From assembly GCA_023416585.1 (NCBI GenBank), contig JAEZHM010000081.1, positions 186,001-250,000 on the forward strand: a stretch of DNA of 64,000 nucleotides. Reading direction: 5' to 3'. The stretch's first letter is position 1. Each line of letters starts with the position of its first letter. The position numbers were made by a program, and so were the translations under genes. Shown here in pieces: positions 8,317 through 17,017 of the stretch. The notes beneath the pieces were generated by a model, which worked only from the letters and a program-made list of their open reading frames with translations, ran no database searches and was not told the origin of the DNA. This DNA comes from Bacillota bacterium. Its GTDB lineage: Bacteria; Bacillota; Clostridia; Christensenellales; Aristaeellaceae.

Positions 8317-8344
8317 AAGCAAAATGGGAAAAGGAAGGGCCACT

Positions 8345-9028
8345 ATGCGCATATTGGTGGTGGAAGACGATGATTCGCTCCGCAGCATACTTGTAAAACG
8401 CTTAAAAACGGAAGGCTATGCGGTGGACGATTGCAATAACGGATTGGATGGGCTCAGTTTTGCGCAGGCAGTGGAATATGACGGAATCGTGCTTGATATC
8501 ATGATGCCCGGAATCAGCGGGCTGGAGATGTTATCAAGGCTGCGAAAGGAAAAATGCAAAAGCGGCATATTGATGCTTACGGCCAAAGACAGCATAGATG
8601 ACCGGGTGCGTGGACTGGATATGGGCGCGGACGATTACCTTGTCAAACCTTTTGCGTTTGAGGAATTGTTGGCGAGGTTGCGTGCGCTCATGCGAAAGCA
8701 TGAGGAAAACCGCTCCGCCGTGCTTTCTTATGACGGCCTTGTCTTGAATACTGTGACGCACACCGTGAAGCGCGGCGAAAGGGATGTTTCCCTCACAGCC
8801 AAGGAATTTACTATGCTGGAATACTTTTTGCGCAACGCTGAATGCGTTTTGACGCGGGACCAGATCGGCGCCCACGTATGGGATTATGCGTGCAGCTTTG
8901 AAAGCAATCTTGTGGATGTGTACGTCCGGTATCTGCGCGGAAAGATCGACAGGGATGAGCCGGTCAAGCTTCTTCACACAGTGCGGGGGTTTGGCTATGT
9001 GCTGAAGGCAGGGGAGGGGCAGCTGTAA
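8345..9028 (+). CDS. Response regulator, OmpR/PhoB family
   Basis: A 227-residue DNA-binding regulator. The receiver domain (1-115) has the acidic pocket ED-DD at 7-10, phosphoacceptor D51 in VLDIMMPG, T79 and K101; the C-terminal winged helix (about 125-225) contains the LTAKEF and RYLRGKID..EP...HTVRGFGYVL signatures. Start chosen at 8345 behind GGAAGG, downstream of the extended -10 promoter. It overlaps the histidine kinase gene by one base (TAATG), so the pair is coupled. The stimulus is unknown; the neighbouring intact genes do not reveal it. Confidence 0.95.
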   Translation: MRILVVEDDDSLRSILVKRLKTEGYAVDDCNNGLDGLSFAQAVEYDGIVLDIMMPGISGLEMLSRLRKEKCKSGILMLTAKDSIDDRVRGLDMGADDYLVKPFAFEELLARLRALMRKHEENRSAVLSYDGLVLNTVTHTVKRGERDVSLTAKEFTMLEYFLRNAECVLTRDQIGAHVWDYACSFESNLVDVYVRYLRGKIDRDEPVKLLHTVRGFGYVLKAGEGQL

Positions 9029-10380
9029 TGCAGAAGCAGCGTTCCTTCCCGCTGCGGTATAAAATGACGCTCTGGTATACCGCGCTGACACTCCTTATCA
9101 TTATAGTGTTTTTTTCGTCTTTGTATTTGGTGATGCGGCAATCGCTATTGGCAAAGCTGACAAACGATATGCAGTTGGCCCTCACCCAATTGACCTCACA
9201 GGTGGAGAACGAAAACGGAACATTCAAGTATGAAAATGAGGTGCCCCTATCCTCCAACATGTCCTATTTGATCCTGGATGAAATCGGGAATGCGCTTGTC
9301 TCTTCAGAAGAGCAGCATTCATTGCTTTTGGAAGCGCCGTGGGAGGAAGAAAAGCTTCGGGAAACATCATTGAACCGCCGGCATTTTATGCTACTGGATT
9401 CCAATACGGTAAGTGTTGACGGCTTCAGGCTCCATGTCCGTATCATGGCGTCCATGCAGGATATCGATGATACATTACGCACAATAAGTTATATATGCCT
9501 TGCAAGCGCTCCACTGCTTTTAGTCCTGGCAGTGGCGGGAGGGCTTTTGATCTCAAAGAAAACCCTGATGCCGATCTGCCAGATCATAAGCAGCGCCGGG
9601 GTGATCGCCAAGGGTGACCTGTCCGAGCGCATTCCGGTCGCGGCAAGCAGGGATGAGGTTGGAGAACTTATCGAAACGATCAACAACATGCTTGCTTCCG
9701 TGGAATCGTCCTTCCTGCGCGAAAAAAGGTTTACATCGGACGCTTCCCATGAACTAAGAACGCCCGTATCTATCGTTATGGCATACGCCGAATCATTGCT
9801 TGCAGACAATAAGCTTACCGCTGAGGATGCGCAGGCCGTGACGACAATCCTTGCGGAAAGCAGGCGCATGCAGCATATCATTGCCCAGCTTCTTACCATT
9901 ACGCGCGGTCAGGAAGGGCGGTACCCCGTATTCATGGAGGAATTTCCTTTGGGGGATATCGTGGAACATATTGGGGAACAGTTTTCGGATCAATTGCATG
10001 AGCAGGATATGAAATTTGAGCAGGATATTCCTAAAGGCATGGCTATAAAAGGGGATTTGAGCCTGATATCCCAAATGCTGCTGAACCTTGTTGAAAATGG
10101 GATCAAGTATGGGAAGCCGGGCGGCTGTATCCGCATAGCAGCGAAAACTGCGGAAAATAAAGCATATATAACGGTCAGCGACAATGGCCTGGGCATTCCT
10201 CCCGACAGCCTTCCGCACATTTTTGAACGCTTTTACCGCGCGGATCCGGCCCGCGACCGTAGCGGCACAGGCTTGGGGTTATCGATCGTGCAGTGGATCG
10301 TGCAAGCGCACAACGGCGATATTCAGGTGGAAAGCAAGGTGGGTCAGGGCACACTGTTTACGATTCAAATTCCGAATTAA
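9028..10380 (+). CDS. Sensor histidine kinase
   Basis: A 450-residue membrane kinase and partner of the preceding regulator. Helix 1 spans about residues 13-36, an extracytoplasmic sensor of about 115 residues follows, helix 2 lies at 152-175, then HAMP. The dimerisation domain has DASHELRTP with phosphoacceptor H241; the ATPase domain shows the N box LLNLVENGIKYG, G1 DNGLGIP, the F box FERFYRAD and G2 GTGLGLSIV. The architecture is complete and resembles envelope-stress kinases of Firmicutes. The sensor domain shows no recognised ligand fold. Confidence 0.95.
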   Translation: MQKQRSFPLRYKMTLWYTALTLLIIIVFFSSLYLVMRQSLLAKLTNDMQLALTQLTSQVENENGTFKYENEVPLSSNMSYLILDEIGNALVSSEEQHSLLLEAPWEEEKLRETSLNRRHFMLLDSNTVSVDGFRLHVRIMASMQDIDDTLRTISYICLASAPLLLVLAVAGGLLISKKTLMPICQIISSAGVIAKGDLSERIPVAASRDEVGELIETINNMLASVESSFLREKRFTSDASHELRTPVSIVMAYAESLLADNKLTAEDAQAVTTILAESRRMQHIIAQLLTITRGQEGRYPVFMEEFPLGDIVEHIGEQFSDQLHEQDMKFEQDIPKGMAIKGDLSLISQMLLNLVENGIKYGKPGGCIRIAAKTAENKAYITVSDNGLGIPPDSLPHIFERFYRADPARDRSGTGLGLSIVQWIVQAHNGDIQVESKVGQGTLFTIQIPN

Positions 10381-10393
10381 TTTGGCAGCGCCC

Positions 10394-10588
10394 CTATTCC
10401 CGCGTCCTGTCCCTTATGATCATGATGATGGCGCCAAGAGCGGCTGTAACGCAAAAGATTACCAGCAGCCATTTGGAAAGGGAGCTTGTTAAAAATCCCA
10501 TGGCTGGGTTATAGCTGTCCAGTATGTTCAGTACGGTAAACATGACCGCCATGATAAACAAGGCGTGCGGCAGCAGTTTTTTGATCAT
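10394..10588 (-). CDS. Small two-helix membrane protein
   Basis: A 64-residue protein with two hydrophobic helices (about 8-26 and 38-58) and a short basic tail. A ribosome binding site (GGAGAG) sits at the end of the upstream gene and the two genes are only five bases apart, which supports real translation. The family was not recognised. It would be co-transcribed with the phosphodiester glycosidase-like protein and might be its membrane partner, which is inference. Confidence 0.65.
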   Translation of the reverse strand: MIKKLLPHALFIMAVMFTVLNILDSYNPAMGFLTSSLSKWLLVIFCVTAALGAIIMIIRDRTRE

Positions 10589-10593
10589 TCAAG

Positions 10594-11721
10594 TCACTCT
10601 CCAATGGCGACAATGTCGCTGACGTTGCGCCCGCCATTATAAGGTTGGTTCACGGTATTGCCCATGAAAACCATCTGGGCGGTCTGTCCGCCATCCAGGT
10701 TATAGGCATCTACGCAGCCCAGATTGTAGAAAAGCTGCGAAAGCTCTTTCATTGTCATGCCCTTGGAATATCCTTCCTGGCGTCCGTCCACAACCACCAT
10801 GATGTAATGCCCGGGTGCGAAATATCCGATGGCGGCGCGTGGATTGGCCGGAGCCACGCTGGTATTGAATTCCGTCATGGGCTGGCCGCCATTTAAGAGC
10901 TTGGGGCCGAAGGACCATGCCTGATAAACTCCCTTTGCAATGGCGTCCTCAACAGCGAAGGTTTCAGGGCTGTACGTTTTCATAGTTCCGTCATTATACA
11001 GGACGCAAACATCATCGCTTACCGATTTTCGATAGACCTGGCCATTGCGGATAACGACCCCCCGCTGCTGGTTGCCGTAATAATCACCGGACATGGCTAA
11101 AATGGCATTGCTTACCTTCGCCATATCACCTACGCTCTGGCGATAGCCGGTGCCGTATGTATCATTTGCGAAATAGGTGCGAAGGTGTTGTAAATCGCGA
11201 ATGTATATATCTGCGGCAAAGTATGTGACTCCATTTTCCTGTACTTTATTGATGGAGATGTTGATATTCGCATTTTTGTAGCTTGAATCTGTCTTTACTA
11301 CATCGCCGGAAGTGTACTTTTCAGGAAACCAGCCTGAAGTATCCGAAGACGGCTGTGATGGCTGAGCAGGAGGAGCCTCTGTAGCTGTCTGGCCAGATGG
11401 TTGGGAAATGCCGGAGGCCGGCTGCGGTATGTTTTTGCTCACCGCTTCTATTGGAGCAGGAGGCTGCAGGGTTATATCCGCAGCCCCTTCCGCCTTTAGC
11501 GGACGCGGGAAAATAAATAAGTAGGCGCAAAACAGGAAAAGGCATACTGCCGCGATGCCAGTATCCATAGCAAACACCATATAAAGCGGCAATTGCTTTT
11601 TCCGTTTTATACCCCTGTGGTCCATTGAATTTGCCCTTGGCGTATATGTAAATGTCCGGTCAGATCTGTATTGATCCGAACCATATCTGTTGGAATAATA
11701 ACGGTCGGATTTCCTCAACAT
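10594..11721 (-). CDS. Phosphodiester glycosidase family protein (NAGPA-like), membrane anchored
   Basis: A 375-residue protein with a cytoplasmic basic N-terminus, one helix (about 46-70), a Pro/Ala/Ser-rich linker (75-125) and a C-terminal NAGPA domain (PF09992 type, about 150-375). The domain shows its usual landmarks: ADIYI.D, AMSGDYYG, RNGQVYR, PRAAIGYF.PGHYIMVVVDGR and the YNLDGGQTAQM motif. Family members act on sugar phosphodiesters at the cell surface and are linked to wall or exopolysaccharide turnover. The signal-anchor places the enzyme outside the membrane. It faces the HK gene convergently and has no obvious pathway partner besides the small membrane protein downstream. Confidence 0.85.
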   Translation of the reverse strand: MLRKSDRYYSNRYGSDQYRSDRTFTYTPRANSMDHRGIKRKKQLPLYMVFAMDTGIAAVCLFLFCAYLFIFPRPLKAEGAADITLQPPAPIEAVSKNIPQPASGISQPSGQTATEAPPAQPSQPSSDTSGWFPEKYTSGDVVKTDSSYKNANINISINKVQENGVTYFAADIYIRDLQHLRTYFANDTYGTGYRQSVGDMAKVSNAILAMSGDYYGNQQRGVVIRNGQVYRKSVSDDVCVLYNDGTMKTYSPETFAVEDAIAKGVYQAWSFGPKLLNGGQPMTEFNTSVAPANPRAAIGYFAPGHYIMVVVDGRQEGYSKGMTMKELSQLFYNLGCVDAYNLDGGQTAQMVFMGNTVNQPYNGGRNVSDIVAIGE

Positions 11722-11857
11722 GAACTCCTCATTTCAATGCTTTCAAGGCGGCTGCCCGCCATAATCTCATTATGTCATAGAAAAATGAGAAACAGATGAA
11801 AACAGTTTAACAATGCGCTTGTACAAAAAATGCGTTTGATCCGGCATGGTTAGGAAT

Positions 11858-11881
11858 GGGGAGCGGCGGATGCCGCTCCCC
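11858..11881. terminator. Strong hairpin behind the P-type ATPase gene
   Basis: GGGGAGCGGC, loop GGAT, GCCGCTCCCC: ten perfect pairs at 11858-11881, about 40 bases beyond the ATPase stop. No clear T-run on either side, so it may stabilise the mRNA end rather than terminate alone. Confidence 0.5.
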
Positions 11882-11919
11882 TTGCGGAAGCCGTGGTCTT
11901 GTTCCCCGTGCTGTTTTTG

Positions 11920-14469
11920 TTATGCGTTGACATCTTTCTGTTCATGGTCATTTTTGCGCATTATCCTGCGGCGGAAGAATTTAACAATTTCATACCAAAA
12001 CACCGATGCGGCTGCAATGATGGCAGTCAGCAGCAGCTTAAGACCGGGGATCGGCGCCAGCTTCAGAAAAGGTGCCAAAGGCGTATACAGGATCAACGCG
12101 AGGCTTGAAAGCGTGCAAGCGATGACCAGCCACATGACTTTATCCTTTATAAGACGCCTGATGGAATGCAGCACTGAATCATGATCGGAGCTGTTTACAA
12201 AAACCAGCAAGAGGTTTGCCAGCATGACAATCGCCAGACCTATTGCCCGCGCAAGCGGCGCACTGCCGGGATTTGACAGCAGCGTCACATAATACGTGCC
12301 AAAGGATGCGGCAAAAACAACAAGGCCCTGCAGTACGCTCGTAAGTAGCACCTTGCTTGTCAGTATCTTCTCTATGGCGTTTCTAGGCATGCGGTCCATG
12401 ATATTTTCCTCGGCAGGCTGGCGCTCCAGCACAATGGAGCAGGTGGGGTCTATAATCAGCTCCAGCAGTACCACGTGGAGCGGAAGCAGGAACAGGTTGG
12501 CGGGGTTAATGCCCAACATGGGCGCAAGGAGCGAGCTGAACGCGATCGGGATATGAATGGTGAATACATAGCTGATCGCTTTGCGGATGTTGTCGTAGAT
12601 CCGGCGGCCGTCCTTGACGGTGTCCACAATGGTGGAAAAGTTATCATCCATCAGGATAAGATCGGCGGCTTCACGGCTGACTTCGCTGCCGCGCTTGCCC
12701 ATCGCCACGCCGATATCCGCATACTTAAGGGCTGGCGCGTCGTTTACACCGTCACCCGTCATGGCGACGATTTCTCCATTTTCCTTGAATGCCTTTACGA
12801 TGCGCATTTTGTGCTCCGGGATCACCCGGCTGAAAATGCTAACAGATTTGACAGCATCCCGCAGTTCGGCATCGCTCATTTTATCCAGCTTGTCGCCGGT
12901 GATGATCTGATCAGCGTTTCGCATTCCGATTTTTTTCGCTATGGAGGAGGCTGTTATACCGTTGTCGCCGGTGATCATGACAACGCGGATTCCGGCGCGG
13001 TTGCATATGGCAATGTCATTTTGGACAGTTTCCCGCGGCGGATCGGCAAGGCCGATCAAACCTAAGAATGTGAGGTGGCAATCAGTCAATTGCGCGGGTA
13101 TTTCGCTTTCGCTTTCAGGCCTCATGATTCCGATGGCTATGACGCGGAGCCCTTCCTTGCCCATTTCAAGAAGCTTGTGTTCGTAAGCCTCACGCTGCTC
13201 ACCATTTAATCCACATAGCGGCAAAAGCCGCTCGGGCGATCCTTTTGCGGCCAGGATCAGATTATCGTTTCTTCGCCAGACGTGCCCCATCATTTTCAGC
13301 TCGTTTGTAAAGGCATACTCCGACACAAGTTCGCCGGAGAATAAACGCTCCTTCGTAATGCCCATGGTGCCGCAAAATTCCAGCATCGCCTTTTCCATGG
13401 GATCGTACGCATCCGTTTCGCAGCCCAGGCCCATGGCCTCAAACAGTGCATGATCGTCGCCGTTTATCGCCCATGTGTCCTGTACGGTCATCTGATTCTT
13501 GGTTATGGTTCCCGTTTTATCCACGCACAGCACAGAAACGGACCCAAGCGTCTCCACCGAGGAAAGCTTTCTAACCAGAGAGTTTTTCTTGGCCAGGCGC
13601 CAGGCGCCCATGGAGAGGAATACCGTGAGGATCACGGGAAATTCCTCCGGAATCATGGCCATGGCCAGCGTGATGCCGGAGAGAATGCTTTCCACGATGC
13701 GATCTTTGAAAGCGTGATCGGGAATATTCAGATAGGTGATTGCGGATACCAGTGCAAAAAGCACCGCAGCAATCCCGGCACAAAGCTTGATAAGGCTCCC
13801 GGTCTGCTTTTGAAGCGGGGATTTTTCTTCTGGCGCGGCTGCGACGTTTATACCTATTTTGCCATACTCGGTCGATACGCCGATTTTATCCACCTGAACG
13901 GTTGCGGTACCTTGCGTCACCAGCGTGCCTGCGTAGCAATAGTCTTTGCGCCAATAGTCGCTGCCGGCGATAAGTATGCCGTCAGGGCATTTCCATACGC
14001 CCTCCGCTTCGCCGGTCAATGTGCTTTCATCCACGCACAGGTCATTGCATCTGACAATGATGCCGTCGGCTGGGATTTTCACGCCTTCATACAAGAGCAT
14101 CATATCGCCCGGCACCAGGTCAACGCTCAAAATTTCATGCTCAGCTCCGTCACGGATGACGCGCACGCGCGGCGCGGACAGGTCTTTGAGCGCGCTGAGC
14201 GTTTTGTCGGTCTTCCATTCCTGGATCACGTCGATGGAGATGATTCCTACTACGAAGACAAGCATGATCATGCCGTCACGTGGCTCACCCAGCACAAAAT
14301 AGATGAGCGCCGCGATGAGAAGAAGAAGAAACATTGGCTCCGCAATAATGTGTATCACTTTTTTCAGGAAGCTGTCCTTCTTTTGCGGGGTCAGTTCGTT
14401 TTTTCCATACTTTCTTTGGAGTACCTGGGCCTGCTCATGTGTAAGCCCTGTGATCGGGGTGTTTGTCAT
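11920..14469 (-). CDS. P-type cation-transporting ATPase, probably heavy-metal (Ni/Co) responsive
   Basis: A pump of 849 residues with the complete P-type core: TGEA in the actuator domain, phosphorylated D317 in DKTGTITKNQMT, KGSPERLL in the nucleotide domain and TGDGVNDAPALK. Sequence style is that of P2-type (Ca2+-like) pumps, but helix 4 reads IPEEFP instead of PEGLP, and the region of helix 6 reads ELIIDPTCSIVLE without the usual NxxxTDG. Cytosolic N-terminal HMA domains and CPC motifs of P1B pumps are absent. The leader holds a NiCo-type riboswitch, so export of Ni2+ or Co2+ is the best guess. Start at 14469 follows AGAGG; the longer frame from 14523 would overlap the leader. Confidence 0.9.
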   Translation of the reverse strand: MTNTPITGLTHEQAQVLQRKYGKNELTPQKKDSFLKKVIHIIAEPMFLLLLIAALIYFVLGEPRDGMIMLVFVVGIISIDVIQEWKTDKTLSALKDLSAPRVRVIRDGAEHEILSVDLVPGDMMLLYEGVKIPADGIIVRCNDLCVDESTLTGEAEGVWKCPDGILIAGSDYWRKDYCYAGTLVTQGTATVQVDKIGVSTEYGKIGINVAAAPEEKSPLQKQTGSLIKLCAGIAAVLFALVSAITYLNIPDHAFKDRIVESILSGITLAMAMIPEEFPVILTVFLSMGAWRLAKKNSLVRKLSSVETLGSVSVLCVDKTGTITKNQMTVQDTWAINGDDHALFEAMGLGCETDAYDPMEKAMLEFCGTMGITKERLFSGELVSEYAFTNELKMMGHVWRRNDNLILAAKGSPERLLPLCGLNGEQREAYEHKLLEMGKEGLRVIAIGIMRPESESEIPAQLTDCHLTFLGLIGLADPPRETVQNDIAICNRAGIRVVMITGDNGITASSIAKKIGMRNADQIITGDKLDKMSDAELRDAVKSVSIFSRVIPEHKMRIVKAFKENGEIVAMTGDGVNDAPALKYADIGVAMGKRGSEVSREAADLILMDDNFSTIVDTVKDGRRIYDNIRKAISYVFTIHIPIAFSSLLAPMLGINPANLFLLPLHVVLLELIIDPTCSIVLERQPAEENIMDRMPRNAIEKILTSKVLLTSVLQGLVVFAASFGTYYVTLLSNPGSAPLARAIGLAIVMLANLLLVFVNSSDHDSVLHSIRRLIKDKVMWLVIACTLSSLALILYTPLAPFLKLAPIPGLKLLLTAIIAAASVFWYEIVKFFRRRIMRKNDHEQKDVNA

Positions 14470-14543
14470 AGATAGAACCTCTTTTAAGCCGCATGGGCTG
14501 TTTAGTTCTCTATGGCACTCCATTCAGTTTTGCCCCGCGGTGA

Positions 14544-14592
14544 GTGAAAAAAAACACACCTGCGGAACAACCACTGTCCCGCAGATGTGATG
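14544..14592 (-). terminator. Regulated terminator of the NiCo riboswitch
   Basis: On the minus strand CACATCTGCGG (14589-14579) pairs with CCGCAGGTGTG (14565-14555), eleven pairs with one G-T, followed by eight T. The 5' arm is shared with the 3' part of the aptamer, so the two folds exclude each other, as expected for a riboswitch that turns expression on. Confidence 0.85.
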
Positions 14593-14668
14593 TACGATCC
14601 ATCTGCTGCCGCAAAGCGGCCCAGCCCCACGAACCCCCTGCCACGGTGGTTCATCGCCTGCTCAGTTT
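14573..14668 (-). ncRNA. NiCo (czcD-type) riboswitch aptamer
   Basis: Read on the minus strand, the leader contains ACTGAGCAGGC (14666-14656), a GATGAACC...GGTTC hairpin, the GGGCTGGGCCGC...GCGGCAG arm, a CAGATG...CATCTG arm and GGGACAGT (14580-14573). The end segments ACTG and CAGT close the junction. The order and the conserved purine-rich junction strings fit the Ni2+/Co2+ riboswitch class as I remember it, and the aptamer overlaps a terminator in front of a cation pump gene. Recognition is from memory of the consensus, not from a covariance search. Confidence 0.75.
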
Positions 14669-14729
14669 GTACTGTAGATTGTTCATACTCCCAATGAAGG
14701 GAGAATGATGCAGTGCAAAGAGATGATTC

Positions 14730-14759
14730 ATTATATGCAGCCAAGGGAAGAGAAGTCAA
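14730..14759 (-). promoter_or_regulatory. Promoter for the riboswitch-ATPase transcript
   Basis: On the minus strand TTGACT (14759-14754), an 18-base spacer and a perfect TATAAT (14735-14730). It gives a leader of about 250 nucleotides in front of the ATPase gene. Confidence 0.8.
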
Positions 14760-14849
14760 GACTAACATCAAAAATATCAGATGTAATTTTACTGCAAAAC
14801 TTAAGCTGCTAATCCTTGTAATAACAGAATGGGAAGATGATAAAGGCAG

Positions 14850-14892
14850 GGGCTGCTGCTTAAGTTTTACACTTTGGCAGCAGCCCCTTTTG
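14850..14892. terminator. Terminator-like hairpin behind the ferritin-like gene
   Basis: GGGGCTGCTGC and GCAGCAGCCCC form eleven pairs around a 17-base loop directly downstream of the ferritin-like gene (minus strand); the T-run TTTT is on the plus side, so it may act in both directions or mainly on the plus strand. Confidence 0.6.
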
Positions 14893-14902
14893 CAGCCGGA
14901 AA

Positions 14903-15502
14903 TCAATAGGTTGATCCGCTTTGCCAGTAATTTGATCCTCCCATGCATCCGCAGTTATTCTTTGATGTTTCCTGCCTTGCGCCCATATAGGAAGATGCGT
15001 TTTGGTAATCGCATTTAGGCGGGCACAGGCTTTGAGCCTGAAGCATGGCTGTCCAGATCCTTGCGTGCGCATATTCGTCGCCCAGGATGGAGGTCAGTAA
15101 ATAGCGGACTTCAAGGTTTGGCGCGCACATAGCCAGCCCTGCATAACGCGCAATGGCGCCCAGTTCGCCCTGTATCGCAGTTTCCACGTCCACCTTGAAA
15201 TCCCCGGTGGCCGGCGGGCAATCAGGGGGAGTAGATACTGGCGGGGGGCAAATCCCTAATAAGGATGCCTGCAGCCTGGCATGGCCATATTCGTCGCCTA
15301 CAATGCTTGTGATGAGTTCGCGGAGTATATTGGTGGGTGCTTCATTGGCTATTTGGGCATAAAAGCCGGCATCGCAAATCTCATCCAGGATGGATTCCTC
15401 TAGTTGCTCCCGAAAGTTGGCACACATGTTTGTGCTCATAAGTTCACCTGTATCCTTTTGTTTTTTCGGAAGGTAATATATGTCCAGCATAGATGTGGCC
15501 AT
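14903..15502 (-). CDS. Ferritin-like protein with two internal repeats (possibly spore-coat related)
   Basis: A 199-residue protein built from two similar helical units. The first reads EESILDEI...GFYAQIA...L..ITSIVGDEYGHARLQ, the second VETAIQGELGAIARYAGLA...L.TSILGDEYAHARIW. Each unit carries a Glu and an EY.HAR motif, the metal ligands of ferritin-like di-iron proteins. A proline-rich linker joins the units and the C-terminal 30 residues are rich in Cys, Asn, Gly, Tyr and Ser, as in spore-coat proteins. GGGGAAGGG precedes the ATG at 15502; a second start (ATG at 15439 behind AGGTGA) is possible. Iron or oxidant handling is likely, coat function is inference. Confidence 0.75.
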   Translation of the reverse strand: MATSMLDIYYLPKKQKDTGELMSTNMCANFREQLEESILDEICDAGFYAQIANEAPTNILRELITSIVGDEYGHARLQASLLGICPPPVSTPPDCPPATGDFKVDVETAIQGELGAIARYAGLAMCAPNLEVRYLLTSILGDEYAHARIWTAMLQAQSLCPPKCDYQNASSYMGARQETSKNNCGCMGGSNYWQSGSTY

Positions 15503-15868
15503 TACCCTTCCCCTTCATCATATACCGGCGGGGCGAAATGTTGTAAAGCCTAACAGTCCGTTATGAAAAATGTCGCAGGCAAAAGGAGCGCTTGCTCAAA
15601 CCTGGACATAAAAAGGGAGCAGCGAATGCCGCTCCCCGAATAAATAATGATATGATATATGCCCATGGATCATAGGCAGTGCAAAGGAGGCAAACCTTTG
15701 CTGATTCCCCCCTACAGCAAGAGGAATCAGTAACATGCTATGCATTATGCTGGAATTGGTTCGTTCTTTTTAAAAATACTTATTCTATTGACGAATGGCA
15801 TTGCCCACGATAAGCTATAATCAACCGCGCCTGTATCACAAGCAGGCATATGAATGGGAGGAAGCTCC
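15503..15868. other. Intergenic region with three hairpins upstream of uxuA
   Basis: Holds an imperfect GGGAGC...GCTCCC hairpin (15616-15640), then GCAAAGG/CCTTTGC (15681-15701) and CTGATTCC/GGAATCAG (15701-15730) placed end to end. A TATAAT box is at 15816-15821; a TTGACG at 15788 is 22 bases away, too far for a normal promoter. No reading frame was seen. Confidence 0.4.
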
Positions 15869-16933
15869 ATGCAAATGACGATGCGGTGGTTCGGAAATGG
15901 TTTTGACAGTGTAACTCTCAAGCAGATCCGCCAGGTTGGCTATGTGGAAGGTATCATCACCACGTTGTATGGCTCAAAGCCGGGCGAGGTATGGGATGCG
16001 GGAAAAATCCGTGCGGTTAAGGACGATGTTGAGGCACACGGGCTGAAGCTTTCTGGCATAGAGAGCGTTAACATCCATGACGACATCAAGACTGCCGCCC
16101 GGGACCGCGATCTGTATATTGAAAACTACATGGAAACGCTGCGCCGCCTGGGTGAAAACGATATTCCTATGGTATGCTACAACTTCATGCCGGTGTTCGA
16201 TTGGACGCGGACGGATCTTGCCAAAATGCGGCCAGACGGCAGCACGGTTCTGGCCTATGACCAGCGCATCATCGACACCATCAAACCGGATGAAATGTTT
16301 CAAAGCATGGATAAAAAGAGCAACGGCTTTGTGCTGCCCGGCTGGGAGCCGGAGCGCATGGCCCGCGTCAAGGAACTGTTTGCCGTGTATAGGGATATAG
16401 ATGAGGCAAAGTTGTTTGAAAACCTTGTCTACTTCCTCAAAGCCATCATGCCGGTGTGCGATCAATACGGCATCAACATGGCCATCCATCCGGACGACCC
16501 AGCCTGGCCGGTATTTGGCCTGCCGCGTATCGTAACAAATGGCGATAAGCTGCAAAAGATCCTTAAGGCGGTTGATAATCCCCACAACGGCGTCACACTT
16601 TGCACCGGTTCTCTGGGGTCCAATCCAGAAAACGACATCCCGGCCATCATCCGCTCGCTCAAGGGCCGTATCCACTTTGCGCATGTCCGTAATATAAGGC
16701 ATGAATCCCGCGGCGTGTTTGAGGAGGCCGCACACCTGACCCGCGACGGCTCGCTGAACATGCTGGCTATCATGAAGGCGCTGTATGAAGCAGGTTTTGA
16801 CGGGCCCATCCGTTCCGATCATGGCCGGGCCATATGGGGCGAAACCGCCATGCCTGGCTATGGCCTGTACGACAGGGCGCTGGGCTCGGCTTACTTGTGC
16901 GGGTTGTGGGAGGCCGTCAGCGCTAAGGCGTAA
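15869..16933 (+). CDS. uxuA: Mannonate dehydratase
   Basis: A 354-residue enzyme converting D-mannonate to 2-keto-3-deoxygluconate in hexuronate breakdown. The family opening MTMRWFGNGFDSVTL..IRQ.GYVEGIITTLY is clear, as are GIESVNIHDDIK, the conserved NFMPVFDWTR segment, NMAIHPDDPAWPVFGLPRI (metal-site His) and IHFAHVRNI with SDHGRAIWGE near the end. Length fits the Firmicute form. The start follows GGGAGG; an ATG at 15854 overlaps that site. No other hexuronate gene (uxaC, kdgK, kdgA) is adjacent, so the gene stands alone here. Confidence 0.95.
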   Translation: MQMTMRWFGNGFDSVTLKQIRQVGYVEGIITTLYGSKPGEVWDAGKIRAVKDDVEAHGLKLSGIESVNIHDDIKTAARDRDLYIENYMETLRRLGENDIPMVCYNFMPVFDWTRTDLAKMRPDGSTVLAYDQRIIDTIKPDEMFQSMDKKSNGFVLPGWEPERMARVKELFAVYRDIDEAKLFENLVYFLKAIMPVCDQYGINMAIHPDDPAWPVFGLPRIVTNGDKLQKILKAVDNPHNGVTLCTGSLGSNPENDIPAIIRSLKGRIHFAHVRNIRHESRGVFEEAAHLTRDGSLNMLAIMKALYEAGFDGPIRSDHGRAIWGETAMPGYGLYDRALGSAYLCGLWEAVSAKA

Positions 16934-17017
16934 CGGTCTATGTATTGTGTCCGTAGCATTCTCGTGAAATGATACTCCTATCCATTTCGATAAGAAAATA
17001 TGCCTGCAAACTATTTT

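Noticed and set aside
8252..8344. Longer start for the response regulator
   Set aside because: It lies upstream of the extended -10 promoter; the receiver domain begins properly at 8345.
13450..14475. A 341-codon plus-strand open frame opposite the ATPase gene
   Set aside because: Low-complexity translation rich in His, Asp and Gly, no ribosome binding site, and it runs fully antisense to a clearly coding ATPase and its riboswitch leader.
15788..15821. TTGACG and TATAAT as a uxuA promoter
   Set aside because: The spacer is 22 bases, too long for a normal sigma-A promoter; only the -10 box is noted.
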